A stretch of 64,000 bases of DNA from the NCBI GenBank assembly GCA_006218035.1, contig VBWC01000004.1:97537-161536 (forward strand), given 5' to 3'. A model generated the notes under the pieces. The model worked only from the letters and a program-made list of their open reading frames with translations, searched no databases and was not told the origin of the DNA. The position numbers and the translations under genes are program-made. Of the stretch, positions 10,174 through 20,216 are shown one piece after another. Position 1 is the first letter of the stretch; every line of letters starts with the position of its first letter. Source of the DNA: Gammaproteobacteria bacterium (GTDB taxonomy: Bacteria > Pseudomonadota > Gammaproteobacteria > VBWC01).

Positions 10174-10270
10174 GATGGGTTGCGCTACGCTCCACCCATC
10201 CTACGAGCTACGAGCTGTCGCGACCGGCGCCTGCACGATCGATGCGGTTCGCTACGCTCACCGCATCCTG
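10174..10270. repeat. REP-like palindrome doublet
   Basis: Two palindromes in tandem: GATGGGT..ACCCATC (10174-10200) and GATGCGGT..ACCGCATC (10241-10267), each with a centre containing GCTACGCT. Related doublets lie at 50489-50558 and 56609-56678. They occupy the gap between a plus-strand gene and the 3' end of lnt. Confidence 0.6.
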
Positions 10271-10288
10271 CCGTGATCGGCCGATGGC

Positions 10289-11791
10289 CTATAGCCGTCG
10301 CAACCGCCACGCGATCAGCAGTAACGCCATCGACAAAATCACCACCGGCACATTACCGGCGCTGATATACGGCGTCGTACCCCGCTGCGGCTGGACCGTA
10401 CCGCTCAGTACATAGGTCTCGAATTGCGGCGCGGTGTCGACGAGCTTGCCTTTCCGGTCGATGATCGCGGTGACACCGGTGTTGGTGGCACGCAGCATCG
10501 GCCGGGCGGTTTCCGCGGAGCGCATACGCGCGATCTGCAGGTGCTGGTACGGACCTATCGAGCGGCCGAACCAGCCGTCGTTGCTGACGTTGACGAGCAG
10601 GCCCGCCTCGGGCAACGTTTCGATGACCTCTTCGCCGAACGCATCTTCAAAACAGATCGAGATGCCGATCTTGTGGCCTGCCGCCTCAAGCAGCGGCTGA
10701 CCACTGTGGCCGGCGCTGAAGTCGGACATCGGCACGTCCATGAACGCGACCAGCCCGCCGAGCAGGTACTTGAACGGCAGGGACTCGGTGAACGGCACCA
10801 GATGGCGCTTGTGATAAAAGCCTTTGGTGCTGCCGGCGCTGATCATGCTGTTGTAGTAATGCCCGCTGGCCAGGTCCATATACAACACGCCTGCCAGCAG
10901 GTCAGTGCCCTCGGCGCGCAGTTCCTCGCTGAACTCGTCGAACATGAACTCGAGTTCGTCGTAAAACGCGGGCATGGCCGATTCCGGCCAGATCACTAGA
11001 TCGGCGCCCCACTGCTGGCGCGTCAGATCGCGATACATATCGATCGTCGGCTGGCGCTGGTCAGGATGCCATTTGACGTCCTGCGAGATGTTCCCCTGGA
11101 TCATCGCGATCTTGAGCGGCACGCCGTCCGGCGCGGTCCATTCGATCTGACTCAACATAAAACCGGCGAGCCAGACAACGGCGAGCGACGCGAGCCAGCC
11201 ACTCCTGGCCATCCAGCCACGGTCGGTCAACAGCAACACCAGCAGCCCGGCACTTAATGCGACCATCAACGACACGCCATAGACACCGGCCACCGGCGCG
11301 TAGCCGACAAGCGGGCTGTCGATCTGGCTGTAACCGAGATTCAGCCACGGGAATCCGGTCAGGAACCAGCCGCGCACCCATTCGGCGAGCACCCAGCCGG
11401 CCGGTAGTACCAGCAGCAGACGCGCGGCGCGCACCCGCAGCCCGTCAATAAAGCGGTTACACCAATAACCGTACAAGGCCGGGAACAGCGCGAGAAACGC
11501 CACCAGCAGCGCGGTCAGAAACAGCGCGAGCGCCAGCGGGACATGGCCGTAGTGGTGGACGCTGATAAATATCCAGGTAATGCCAGTACCGAACATGCCC
11601 AGACCAAACAACCAGCCGCGCCAGAACGCCCGGCCGCGTGACACCTCCAGCCACAACGCGAACAGCACGGCGGGCGCTACGACGGCGACCGGAAAATAGT
11701 TGAACGGCGCAAAGGCCAGCGGCAAAGCCGCGCCGGCGGCGGCTGCCGCAACATCACCCGGCCAGCCGGTCCGCAGGATTCGTGGAAACAT
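10289..11791 (-). CDS. lnt: Apolipoprotein N-acyltransferase
   Basis: Adds the third acyl chain to the N-terminal cysteine of lipoproteins in the inner membrane, needed before Lol transport. The 500-residue protein has about six N-terminal membrane segments, then a periplasmic nitrilase-like domain. Catalytic residues are visible: Glu in WPESAMP, Lys in YHKRHLVPF and Cys in ISICFED. A last hydrophobic segment closes the protein. It is the end of the miaB-ybeZ-ybeY-corC-lnt run. The start region lacks a strong ribosome site, so the exact ATG is less certain. Confidence 0.95.
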   Translation of the reverse strand: MFPRILRTGWPGDVAAAAAGAALPLAFAPFNYFPVAVVAPAVLFALWLEVSRGRAFWRGWLFGLGMFGTGITWIFISVHHYGHVPLALALFLTALLVAFLALFPALYGYWCNRFIDGLRVRAARLLLVLPAGWVLAEWVRGWFLTGFPWLNLGYSQIDSPLVGYAPVAGVYGVSLMVALSAGLLVLLLTDRGWMARSGWLASLAVVWLAGFMLSQIEWTAPDGVPLKIAMIQGNISQDVKWHPDQRQPTIDMYRDLTRQQWGADLVIWPESAMPAFYDELEFMFDEFSEELRAEGTDLLAGVLYMDLASGHYYNSMISAGSTKGFYHKRHLVPFTESLPFKYLLGGLVAFMDVPMSDFSAGHSGQPLLEAAGHKIGISICFEDAFGEEVIETLPEAGLLVNVSNDGWFGRSIGPYQHLQIARMRSAETARPMLRATNTGVTAIIDRKGKLVDTAPQFETYVLSGTVQPQRGTTPYISAGNVPVVILSMALLLIAWRLRRL

Positions 11792-11831
11792 AGGGAAAGG
11801 GTAAGCGAGCGCGGGCGCGACTTAAAGTCGC

Positions 11832-12728
11832 TTACGTCTTCGGGTTGCCGTCCTGACCATTGCCGTCGGCAGCAACATCACCGGTGCCGTCGTGCAGCGA
11901 CACTTGCAGCAGGTGGATGCGACGACTGTTGGCATGTAACACCTTGAACTCGAACGGCTCAAGCACCATGGTTTCACCGCGCTTGGGCAAATGACCGAAC
12001 CGGTTCATGACCAGGCCGCCGATGGTATCGAACTCTTCTTCGCTGAATTTGGTATGGAAGTACTCGTTGAAATCCTCGATCGTCGTCAGCGCCTTGACGG
12101 TATAGTGCCGGTCATTGTGCTTTTTGATGTGCACGTCGTCTTCGATATCGTGCTCGTCGATGATCTCGCCGACGATCTGCTCGAGCACGTCCTCAATGGT
12201 CACCAGACCCGCCACGCCGCCGTACTCATCGACGACGATGGCGATATGGTTGCGGCTGGCACGAAACTCTTTCAACAACACATTCAGGCGCTTGCTCTCC
12301 GGGATAAACACCGCCGGGCGCAACAGGTCGCGCACGTTGAAACTGGCCTCGGTGCCTTGCTGAAAGTAGGGCAACAGGTCCTTGGCGAGCAGAATACCCG
12401 CGATGTCATCGCGGGTATCGCCGATGACCGGGAAACGCGAATGGGCGGACTTGGTGATCACCGGCAGCAGGTCGCGTAATGAGGCATCGCGCTCGACGAT
12501 GACCATCTGCGCGCGCGGAATCATGATATCGCGTACCTGCATCTCGGCCACCTGCAGCACGCCTTCGATCATCAGCAGCGCATCGCCGTCGATCAGGTCG
12601 CGGCTTTGCGCATCACGCAAGAACTGGATCAGTTGTTCCTGATCTTTGGGTTCGCCCATCAGCACCTGGCTGAGGCGGTCGAACCACGAACGGGTAGGGG
12701 TCGCGGTACTAGGTCGGGGTTCGTTCAT
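11832..12728 (-). CDS. corC: CorC/YbeX family CBS-domain protein
   Basis: Cytoplasmic protein of the HlyC/CorC family, linked in E. coli to magnesium/cobalt efflux and ribosome homeostasis. Two CBS domains follow the N-terminal leader (MIPRAQMVIVERDASLRDLL, then ESKRLNVLLKEFRASRNHIAIVVDEYGGVAGLVTIED). A C-terminal transporter-associated domain contains IGGLVMNRFGHLPKRGE. ATG at 12728 (MNEPRPSTA, 298 residues) is preferred over an upstream TTG because it matches the usual N terminus. It sits between ybeY and lnt as in E. coli. Confidence 0.92.
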   Translation of the reverse strand: MNEPRPSTATPTRSWFDRLSQVLMGEPKDQEQLIQFLRDAQSRDLIDGDALLMIEGVLQVAEMQVRDIMIPRAQMVIVERDASLRDLLPVITKSAHSRFPVIGDTRDDIAGILLAKDLLPYFQQGTEASFNVRDLLRPAVFIPESKRLNVLLKEFRASRNHIAIVVDEYGGVAGLVTIEDVLEQIVGEIIDEHDIEDDVHIKKHNDRHYTVKALTTIEDFNEYFHTKFSEEEFDTIGGLVMNRFGHLPKRGETMVLEPFEFKVLHANSRRIHLLQVSLHDGTGDVAADGNGQDGNPKT

Positions 12729-12805
12729 AAAGGGCAGCGAAACGTGAAGAAAACGATAGTGCAATACATGGATCTTTCAAACCTGCGTGATATTAATGCT
12801 TGATT

Positions 12806-13294
12806 CTATAGCCTGTTCGCCCGGCTTTCACCAGATTCTTCATACGGGCTGGCCCAGCCTAACGCCTTAAGTATAGATATTTCAATGGCTTCCATCTCTT
12901 CTGCTGCCACGGGATCGACATGGTCGTAACCGACTAAATGCAACGCGCCGTGGACAACGAGGTGGGTCCAGTGCGCCTGCGCGGTCTTCCCCTGACTGGC
13001 CGCTTCGACCATCACCAAGGGCGCGCACACCACGATGTCACCCAGCAACGGCGGATCAAGCAGGCCCGGCTGATCCATCGGAAATGACAGCACATTGGTC
13101 GGACCGTCCTTGTGGCGATAGGTCTGGTTAAGCGCGGCGGACTCGTCGCGATCGACGATCCTGACCGTCAGCTGACCGCTGTCGCACCGTCCGTGCAGTG
13201 CCGCGCGTATCCATTGCCGGATCTCGCGGGCCGCAGGCAGCCACAGCTCGCCGGTCGGTTTGACGGCCTTCTGAATCGCTACCTGGATGGTCAC
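12806..13294 (-). CDS. ybeY: Endoribonuclease YbeY, rRNA maturation factor
   Basis: Metal-dependent RNase in 16S rRNA 3'-end maturation and ribosome quality control. The 162-residue protein carries the zinc signature HLVVHGALHLVGYDH (H-x3-H-x5-H type) near residue 120, and the NVLSFP motif upstream. It starts with GTG, which overlaps the TGA stop of the PhoH-like gene in a GTGA junction, so translation is coupled. The gap to corC is short, in keeping with an operon. Confidence 0.95.
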   Translation of the reverse strand: MTIQVAIQKAVKPTGELWLPAAREIRQWIRAALHGRCDSGQLTVRIVDRDESAALNQTYRHKDGPTNVLSFPMDQPGLLDPPLLGDIVVCAPLVMVEAASQGKTAQAHWTHLVVHGALHLVGYDHVDPVAAEEMEAIEISILKALGWASPYEESGESRANRL

Positions 13295-14331
13295 TCGTTC
13301 CCGGAATAGCCGCGTTTGTCGGGCGACGATTCGAACGCCTCGTACGCGGTTACTATCCGTTGTACCAGCGGGTGCCGGACGACGTCTTTCGCCTGGAAGA
13401 ACGTGAAGCTGATACCGTCGACGTCTTTTAGCACTTCGATCGCATGGCGCAGGCCGGAGCGCTTCTCGCGCGGCAGGTCGGTCTGGGTCACGTCGCCGGT
13501 CACTACCACCGTCGAACCGAAGCCGATGCGCGTTAGAAACATCTTCATCTGCTCGATCGTCGTGTTCTGCGCCTCGTCGAGAATAATGAACGCCTCATTG
13601 AGTGTGCGCCCGCGCATATAGGCCAGCGGCGCAATCTCGATGACGTTACGCTCGACCAGCTTGGCGACGCGCTCGAACCCCAGCATCTCGTGCAGCGCGT
13701 CATAGAGCGGGCGCAGATATGGATCGATCTTCTGCGCGAAGTCGCCAGGCAGAAAGCCGAGCCGCTCGCCGGCTTCCACCGCCGGCCGCACCAGCAACAG
13801 GCGGCGCACCTGCTCGCGCTCCAGCGCCTCGACCGCGCACGCCACGGCAAGATAGGTCTTGCCGGTGCCCGCCGGGCCGACGCCGAAGCTGATGTCGTGC
13901 GAACCGACGTTTTTCAGGTAGCGCGCCTGGTTAGGGCCCAGCGCCTTGATCTGGCCGCGACGTCCCATGACACCCAGGTCATCGTTCTTTACCGGAGACT
14001 CGGTCAACACCGGCTCGGGGCCGAAGCCGGCCTCTTTCAACAACAGATGAATCCTCGACGGCGTCAGCGCGGCGCGCGCGGTCTCGCCGTAAAGGTTACG
14101 CAGCGTCTCTTCGGCAGCAAGCACCGGAGCCGCATCGCCAATCACCCGGAATACGTTGTCGCGGTTGTTGATCTCAACACCGAGGCGGCGTTCGAGCATG
14201 CGCAGGTTTTCATCGAACTGACCGCAGAGATTCGCGAGTCGCTTGTTATCGGCGGGCTCCAGTATGACGTCACTGGATTTGAGATGGGTATTCAAAAGTT
14301 TCTTGCGTAATGATTTGACTGATGTGGACAT
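13291..14331 (-). CDS. ybeZ: PhoH-like ATPase (YbeZ)
   Basis: Cytoplasmic P-loop ATPase that works with YbeY in RNA metabolism. The 346-residue protein has an N-terminal KH-like region (residues 30-90), Walker A GPAGTGKTYLA and Walker B FIILDEAQN, followed by a sensor segment VVTGDVTQTDLP. Its length matches the family. It starts 13 bases after the miaB stop and overlaps ybeY by four bases. The biochemical role of this family is only partly known. Confidence 0.93.
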   Translation of the reverse strand: MSTSVKSLRKKLLNTHLKSSDVILEPADNKRLANLCGQFDENLRMLERRLGVEINNRDNVFRVIGDAAPVLAAEETLRNLYGETARAALTPSRIHLLLKEAGFGPEPVLTESPVKNDDLGVMGRRGQIKALGPNQARYLKNVGSHDISFGVGPAGTGKTYLAVACAVEALEREQVRRLLLVRPAVEAGERLGFLPGDFAQKIDPYLRPLYDALHEMLGFERVAKLVERNVIEIAPLAYMRGRTLNEAFIILDEAQNTTIEQMKMFLTRIGFGSTVVVTGDVTQTDLPREKRSGLRHAIEVLKDVDGISFTFFQAKDVVRHPLVQRIVTAYEAFESSPDKRGYSGNE

Positions 14332-14344
14332 TCAGATAGCACTT

Positions 14345-15700
14345 CTACCAGTTGGCAACATGACGTTCTCCCGGTTGTTCGACAAGTTCTCCACGCAACG
14401 AGCGCGGCAGCGCTTCGGTAATTCGTATATCAACAAACCGTCCGACCCACCGTTGATCACCCGCGAAATTGACCGAGCGGTTATTTTCCAACTTGCCGGT
14501 CAACACGGCATTGTCCCTGCGCGACGGGCCTGCCACCAGAATACGCTGTACCGTGCCGACCAGGCGCCGGTTCTTTTTAAACGCCATATCTTCGATACGG
14601 CTCTGCAGCACAGCGAGGCGTTCCTGCTTGACCGCGAGCGGCACGTCGTCCGGCAGATTCGCGGCCGGGGTGCCGGGCCGCTGGCTGTACATGAAGCTGT
14701 AGGAGTCGTCGAATCCGACCGCGTCGATCAGGTCCATCGTGGCCTGAAAATCGGCGGCGGTCTCACCGGGAAAGCCGACGATGAAATCGGAGGAAAGGCT
14801 GATATCGGGCCGCGCCTCGCGCAGCCGGCGTATCGTGGAACGGTACTCCAGTGCGGTATGGCCACGCTTCATCAGGGCCAGTATCCGGTCCGAACCGCTC
14901 TGCACCGGCAGGTGCAGGTGTCCCACCAGCTGGGGTACGTCTTTATGGACCTTGATCAGGTTCTCTGTCATCTCCACCGGATGCGATGTCGTATAACGAA
15001 TCCTGTCGATACCCTCTATATCGGCCACAAACTCAATCAATAGAGCCAGATCCGCCTCGCCGCCGTCCGCCATGTCGCCGCGGTAGGCATTGACGTTCTG
15101 GCCGAGCAGCGTCACCTCGCGCACGCCCTGGGCCGCCAGTTGGCGGATTTCACCGATCACGTCATCGAACGGCCGACTGAACTCCTCGCCACGGGTATAG
15201 GGCACGACACAGAACGTACAGTACTTGCTGCACCCTTCCATGACCGACACATACGCGGTCGGCCCATCGGCACGCGGCGCCGGCAGGCTGTCGAACTTTT
15301 CGATTTCGGGGAACGAGATATCGACGACCGTGCGCCGCTCACGTGCCAGCCGGTCGAGCATCGCCGGCAGCCGGTGCAAGGTCTGCGGACCGAATACCAG
15401 ATCGACGTAGGGCGCGCGCCGATGGATCGCATCACCTTCCTGGCTGGCGACGCAACCGCCCACGCCGATGATCAAATCCGGGCGCGCCAGCTTCCATTCG
15501 CGCCAGCGACCGAGCTGCGAGAAAACCTTTTCCTGGGCCTTTTCCCGCACTGAACAGGTATTGAGGAGGAGAACGTCGGCGTCTTCAGGGGTGCTGGTTA
15601 ACTCGAGCCGGTGTGAGTTCGCGAGCAGGTCAGCCATGCGCGACGAATCGTACTCGTTCATCTGACAGCCGAATGTCTTGATAAATAACTTGCGTCCCAT
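14345..15700 (-). CDS. miaB: tRNA-2-methylthio-N6-dimethylallyladenosine synthase
   Basis: Radical-SAM methylthiotransferase acting on i6A37 of tRNAs. The 451-residue protein has three N-terminal cysteines for the auxiliary iron-sulfur cluster ([28 protein letters not shown]), the radical-SAM motif CSKYCTFC, and a C-terminal TRAM domain (GTVQRILV onward). ATG at 15700 is chosen because AAGGAG lies seven bases upstream and the protein then begins [11 protein letters not shown] as in homologues; the frame stays open further upstream but is not conserved. First gene of the miaB-lnt run. Confidence 0.97.
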   Translation of the reverse strand: MGRKLFIKTFGCQMNEYDSSRMADLLANSHRLELTSTPEDADVLLLNTCSVREKAQEKVFSQLGRWREWKLARPDLIIGVGGCVASQEGDAIHRRAPYVDLVFGPQTLHRLPAMLDRLARERRTVVDISFPEIEKFDSLPAPRADGPTAYVSVMEGCSKYCTFCVVPYTRGEEFSRPFDDVIGEIRQLAAQGVREVTLLGQNVNAYRGDMADGGEADLALLIEFVADIEGIDRIRYTTSHPVEMTENLIKVHKDVPQLVGHLHLPVQSGSDRILALMKRGHTALEYRSTIRRLREARPDISLSSDFIVGFPGETAADFQATMDLIDAVGFDDSYSFMYSQRPGTPAANLPDDVPLAVKQERLAVLQSRIEDMAFKKNRRLVGTVQRILVAGPSRRDNAVLTGKLENNRSVNFAGDQRWVGRFVDIRITEALPRSLRGELVEQPGERHVANW

Positions 15701-15866
15701 ACGCTCCTTAACAGAAACCCGATCGGGCGAGCGAATCGCGATGGGACTATTGTCCGTGATCCGGCGCCGGCAACGCAAGTCAACTGGACAATTCCAGCGG
15801 CTCCGGAGCCGCCAAAAAGATTCCGGAGTTACCCGCGGTGCGGCAAGGCTTCGGCCGTTTTTTTGT

Positions 15867-15897
15867 CCCGGAAAAATCCATGGAGGGTTTTTCCGGG
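15867..15897 (-). terminator. Hairpin at the 3' end of the ammonium transporter gene
   Basis: CCCGGAAAAA and TTTTTCCGGG form a perfect 10-bp inverted repeat with an 11-base loop, starting seven bases beyond the amt stop codon. On the minus strand no T run follows the stem, so a role in mRNA end protection or Rho-dependent ending is as likely as intrinsic termination. Confidence 0.5.
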
Positions 15898-15903
15898 TTC
15901 TCG

Positions 15904-17100
15904 TCACTTATCGTAGCCGGCCTCCGAGGAAATCTTGTGGATCGCCAGATCGGCACCTTCGAATTCCTGCTCCCGGGTCAACCGGATACCGACCACGGCC
16001 TTGAACATGCCATAGACGACGAATCCGCCAATCAGCGCGATGCCAACCCCCATTGCGGTACCCGCCAGTTGCGACATGAAACTGACGCCGCCGACGCCGC
16101 CGAAGGCATGGAGTCCAAAGATGCCCGCCGCGATACCGCCCCAGGCGCCGCACAGGCCGTGCAGCGGCCATACGCCGAGCACGTCATCGATCTTCCAGCG
16201 GTTCTGGGTAAGCATAAAGGTCACGACGAACAACCCGCCGGCCACAGCGCCGGTGACCAACGCGCCGATCGGATGCATCACGTCGGACCCCGCACAGATC
16301 GCGACCAGCCCGGCCAGCGGCCCGTTGTGGACGAAACCCGGGTCGTTTCTGCCGGCTGCCAGCGCCGCCAGCACGCCACCGACCATCGCCATCAGTGAAT
16401 TCAGAGCAACGAGGCCGCTGACCGCGTCGATCTTCTGCGCCGACATCACGTTAAATCCGAACCAACCCACCGTTAGTATCCATGCACCCAGCGCGAGAAA
16501 CGGAATGCTCGACGGCGGATGCGCGAACACCTCGCCATTCTTGCCATAGCGCCCATGGCGCGCGCCCAACAGGATCACCGCCGCCAACGCCAGCCAGCCG
16601 CCCATCGCGTGCACCACCACCGACCCGGCGAAATCATGGAACGCCGCGCCGAATCGCATCTTCAGCCATTCCTGAATACCGAAATTACCGTTCCAGGCAA
16701 TGCCTTCAAAAAACGGATAGATAAACCCAACCAGCACCGCTGAAGCCGCCAGCTGCGGATAGAATTTCGCCCGCTCCGCGATACCGCCCGAAATAATCGC
16801 CGGAATCGCCGCAGCAAAGGTCAGCAGGAAAAAGAACTTGACCAGCTCGTAACCGTTTTTCTCCACCAGGGTTTCGGCGCCTTGCATGAAACCCATGCCG
16901 TAGGCGACGCCATAGCCTATAAAGAAGTACGCGATGGTCGAGATCGAAAAATCACAGATAATCTTGACCAGCGCATTCACCTGGTTCTTCTTGCGCACCG
17001 TACCGACCTCGAGAAACGCGAAGCCGGAGTGCATCGCGAGCACCATGATCGCGCCAAGCAAGATAAATAATACATCGCTGCCGCTTCGAAAGGCTTCCAT
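15904..17100 (-). CDS. amt: Ammonium transporter (Amt family)
   Basis: Inner-membrane channel for ammonium. The 398-residue protein has about eleven hydrophobic segments and no long N-terminal leader. The twin-histidine pore pair is visible in VVVHAMGG (first His) and [11 protein letters not shown] (second His), and the Amt signature [14 protein letters not shown] is near the N terminus. GGGGGAG precedes the ATG at good distance. No glnB/glnK gene is adjacent. The upstream gap (17101-17286) is AT-rich with TATATAAA on the minus strand, a likely promoter, but no sigma-54 site is evident. Confidence 0.94.
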   Translation of the reverse strand: MEAFRSGSDVLFILLGAIMVLAMHSGFAFLEVGTVRKKNQVNALVKIICDFSISTIAYFFIGYGVAYGMGFMQGAETLVEKNGYELVKFFFLLTFAAAIPAIISGGIAERAKFYPQLAASAVLVGFIYPFFEGIAWNGNFGIQEWLKMRFGAAFHDFAGSVVVHAMGGWLALAAVILLGARHGRYGKNGEVFAHPPSSIPFLALGAWILTVGWFGFNVMSAQKIDAVSGLVALNSLMAMVGGVLAALAAGRNDPGFVHNGPLAGLVAICAGSDVMHPIGALVTGAVAGGLFVVTFMLTQNRWKIDDVLGVWPLHGLCGAWGGIAAGIFGLHAFGGVGGVSFMSQLAGTAMGVGIALIGGFVVYGMFKAVVGIRLTREQEFEGADLAIHKISSEAGYDK

Positions 17101-17286
17101 AAAACTCCCCCCTGTTACCCGAGTACCCGCTGTGGCGCGCCTATTGCCAGAAGCAAACCCTGTTAGTGCGTAATTTATATAATCAATCGGTTATTCGCTA
17201 ATGAAATGCGTTTTACGGCGAGAAACACCTTAAATTGCCGCAAATCAGGCGTAGTTTTTACTTTTATAGTATGCGCTGTGGCGCGG

Positions 17287-19980
17287 CTAGCCCTGCGGGC
17301 GGCCGGACCGCAGCCGGAAACCCATGGCGAACAGGCCAGCCAGCGTGACAACCATCAGCCAGCCCGGGGCGAATACGCCGCCACCCCCGCCCCCGGCGGA
17401 TACCACCCGGGTAGTGATACTGGCGAGGTTGTTCGTTAACACCGGATCCGATTCACTGGCGCTGGCGATGAGCGCGGCCCGTGTATAGGACGCGGCGCCT
17501 GCCGGCACGTAGGTGAGCAACACCGATGCCGATGCATTGCCGGCCAGCACGCCCAGTTCACAAACAACAACCCGCTGCACCAGGGTACAGGTACCCTGCG
17601 ATGGCACGGCGGAATTGACCGTTAACGACAGCGGTTCGTCGAACGAAACCGGGTAGGTATCCACCAGCATGATTTCGTCAGCCGTGTTGGGACCTCGGTT
17701 GGTCACGGTCACGGTCGAGGTATACGGTTGGCCGGCGATCACCGACGACGTCGCGTTATCGGTCTTGGTCACGGCCAGATCGGCGCTCTGGGTCGGGGCG
17801 ATGCGCACGACAAACGCATCGCTGGTGCCGCGCAGCGACGCCTGAATAGCGGTAACGGACGGAAACTTCAGCAGGTCGCTGCCGGCGTAGGTGTCGGCGA
17901 TCTGGCTGTCGGGCGCCGGTGTCGCGTCAGAGCGCAGCGTCTGGCCAACGACATGCGCGACGTTCGCCGCGTCCAGCGCGATACCAAACGCAGTGTCCGA
18001 TCCCGGCCCGCCGAGAAACGTGGAATACACCAGCGCGCCGCTGCTGGAAAGATTGACGACAAACGCATCCGAATCGCCCAGCAGATATCCCTGCATGACG
18101 TTCTTCAACGGAAAACCGGGCGAGACCGTTTGCCCGGCAACAAATGCATTGCCGCTCGCGTCCACCGCGATCGCGTTACCGATATCAATGCCCGCGCCAC
18201 CGAGAAACGTCGAATACGACAATGCCGTGCCGGTCGCGTTGAGTTTGGTGACGAACGCATCCCGCGTGATCCCGCTGGTGGCATGCGTCGCCTGTGCCGG
18301 GTTCAATGTCGGGAAATCCAGCGATATGGTGGCACCGGTGACATACGCGTTGCCCGAACCATCGACGGTGATTGCGTAACTGCGATCGAAGTTGATCCCC
18401 CCCAGGTAGGTCGAATACACCAGACTGCTGCCAGCACTGCCGAGCTTCGTCACAAAGGCATCACCGGCGCCGGCGGGAAATTCCTGGTAAGCACCGGCCG
18501 TCTTGGGAAAATCTCCTGAAAACGTCGCGCCGGTGACATAGGCATTGCCCGAGCCGTCCACTGCAACACCCGTGACGCTGTCATCGCCGGCGCCACCGAG
18601 AAACGTCGAATAGGTCAGCACACCGGTGCTGGAGAATTTCGATACGAAGCCGTCTTTCGCCCCGCCGATTGCACCCTGAAAAGGCGACGCGGTCGGAAAA
18701 CCACCCGACGCCGTCTCGCCGCCGACGTAAGCGTTACCGGTACCATCCACGGCGATCGCCGCGCCGCTGTCGGCACTGCTACCGCCATGATACGTGGAAA
18801 ACACCAGCGCATTGCCCGCCGTGTTCAGCTTCGCAACGAATGCGTCCGACAGACCGCCGTCACAGCCGCTGCCGCTGCCGCACACACCGTCGCGCGGGCT
18901 CGCCAGCGGAAAATTAGACGACGTGGTATCGCCGGTCACAAACGCATTACCGGCGCTGTCGATCGCGATGCCGTTACCGACATCGTCGCCGCTGCCGCCG
19001 AGATAGGTCGCGTACACGCGGCTACCGCCCGGGTTGAGCTTCAGCACAAACACGTCCTTGTTACCCGCATGCAACGCCTGCGTGGTGCCGGTCGACGTCG
19101 GAAAATCGATCGAGTCGGTCTCACCCGTTATATAGATACCGGTTGCATTCACCGCAATACCACGGCCGACGTCGACGCCGCTGCCGCCGTACACTGTCGC
19201 GTAACTGATCACCGGATCGATGATCAGCGGGTAGGCGACGTCATAGGAAGCGATGTCGAAACCGACCTGGTTGCGCGCCTTGAGGACAAATCGCCCGTCG
19301 ACCGAGACGCGCGCGCCGGCGATATTCTGATAGACCACCGGCGCGTGCTGTACCAGCGTGCGCCCGGCACTGCGCAACACCAGATTGCCGCGCTCATCAA
19401 TCGCCACTGTCGCACCGTCGAACTGCAAGCGAATAGCATCGGTGCGTGCGCCAGGATTCACGACGAAGTCGTATTCCGCCGCATTACCCTCGCCGTGAAA
19501 AACCAGATTAATGCCGGGATAAAGCGCGCGATACACCACCGTATCGAACACCGGCACGCCGGTGTGCCAGGCGTCCGGGTGACTACCGGTCAAATAATTC
19601 CGTTTCTCCGGCTGGAGTCCACGGCCCTCGACCGGCGGCGCCGGATCGGCGCCGACAAACCGCAATCTGACCGATGCGCTCTGATTCGTTGCCGGGTCGG
19701 CATCACCGGCCAACGACCAGACCACTTCATCGCGCGCCAGGAACAAGGTGTAACCGCGGCCGCGCGCCAGATACCGGACCTGCGCCGACACCTGCCCGTC
19801 ATTGCGCTCGAAACGCAGCGGAAACCCGTCGGCAACAGCCTGCGATACGAGGGCATTCGATGCAGCGGATACGGGCCCCGGCGCACCGCTGGCATGCGCC
19901 GCCGGCATCGGCAGAAACGCCACGAGCACGGCCCAAAAAACGTTGCGTTTTGTGCTTGAAACTCTTCGATAATTCGGCAT
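17287..19980 (-). CDS. Secreted SBBP-repeat beta-propeller protein with C-terminal anchor
   Basis: An 897-residue surface protein. After a signal peptide (residues 1-35) comes a beta-rich domain starting with FERNDGQVSAQVRYLARG. Seven SBBP repeats follow at a pitch of about 60 residues, each with the pattern Y(S/A)T(F/Y)LGG..D....IAVD..GNA.V.G.T...FP. Then a DUF11-like domain (DLAVTKTDN...SSVIAGQPYTSTVTVTN) leads to a glycine-rich linker, one hydrophobic segment and a basic tail (FRLRSGR), like a GlyGly-CTERM sorting signal. ATG at 19980 is chosen since it gives the better signal peptide. Ligand unknown; a cell-surface role is inferred. Confidence 0.75.
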   Translation of the reverse strand: MPNYRRVSSTKRNVFWAVLVAFLPMPAAHASGAPGPVSAASNALVSQAVADGFPLRFERNDGQVSAQVRYLARGRGYTLFLARDEVVWSLAGDADPATNQSASVRLRFVGADPAPPVEGRGLQPEKRNYLTGSHPDAWHTGVPVFDTVVYRALYPGINLVFHGEGNAAEYDFVVNPGARTDAIRLQFDGATVAIDERGNLVLRSAGRTLVQHAPVVYQNIAGARVSVDGRFVLKARNQVGFDIASYDVAYPLIIDPVISYATVYGGSGVDVGRGIAVNATGIYITGETDSIDFPTSTGTTQALHAGNKDVFVLKLNPGGSRVYATYLGGSGDDVGNGIAIDSAGNAFVTGDTTSSNFPLASPRDGVCGSGSGCDGGLSDAFVAKLNTAGNALVFSTYHGGSSADSGAAIAVDGTGNAYVGGETASGGFPTASPFQGAIGGAKDGFVSKFSSTGVLTYSTFLGGAGDDSVTGVAVDGSGNAYVTGATFSGDFPKTAGAYQEFPAGAGDAFVTKLGSAGSSLVYSTYLGGINFDRSYAITVDGSGNAYVTGATISLDFPTLNPAQATHATSGITRDAFVTKLNATGTALSYSTFLGGAGIDIGNAIAVDASGNAFVAGQTVSPGFPLKNVMQGYLLGDSDAFVVNLSSSGALVYSTFLGGPGSDTAFGIALDAANVAHVVGQTLRSDATPAPDSQIADTYAGSDLLKFPSVTAIQASLRGTSDAFVVRIAPTQSADLAVTKTDNATSSVIAGQPYTSTVTVTNRGPNTADEIMLVDTYPVSFDEPLSLTVNSAVPSQGTCTLVQRVVVCELGVLAGNASASVLLTYVPAGAASYTRAALIASASESDPVLTNNLASITTRVVSAGGGGGGVFAPGWLMVVTLAGLFAMGFRLRSGRPQG

Positions 19981-20216
19981 TCGTTGAGCATAGCACGAGA
20001 CCACGCCGAGGTCTTTTGCGGCGCTGCCAACCGGCGCGGATCAACGGAACCGTCCACCCGCCGGCGCGACGCTAAAGGCGCGGCAAATTCCAGCCGCTAT
20101 TCTAACCATGGGCCGGAGTTAACAATACCGGCGCCGGGGATCCCCCCCCTGGGTCAGGATTCGGGCGTAGTGCCAGCGAAATTCCTGTGGCTTAACAATC
20201 ATATTAGGAGTTCGCC

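Noticed and set aside
15840-15866. A plus-strand intrinsic terminator (CGGC..GCCG then T run) near 15850
   Set aside because: No plus-strand gene ends here, and the stem is only four pairs. It was not kept as a feature.
17101-17286. A sigma-54 promoter for the ammonium transporter gene
   Set aside because: No TGGCAC..TTGC(A/T) pair was found in the upstream gap; only an AT-rich TATATAAA stretch is visible.
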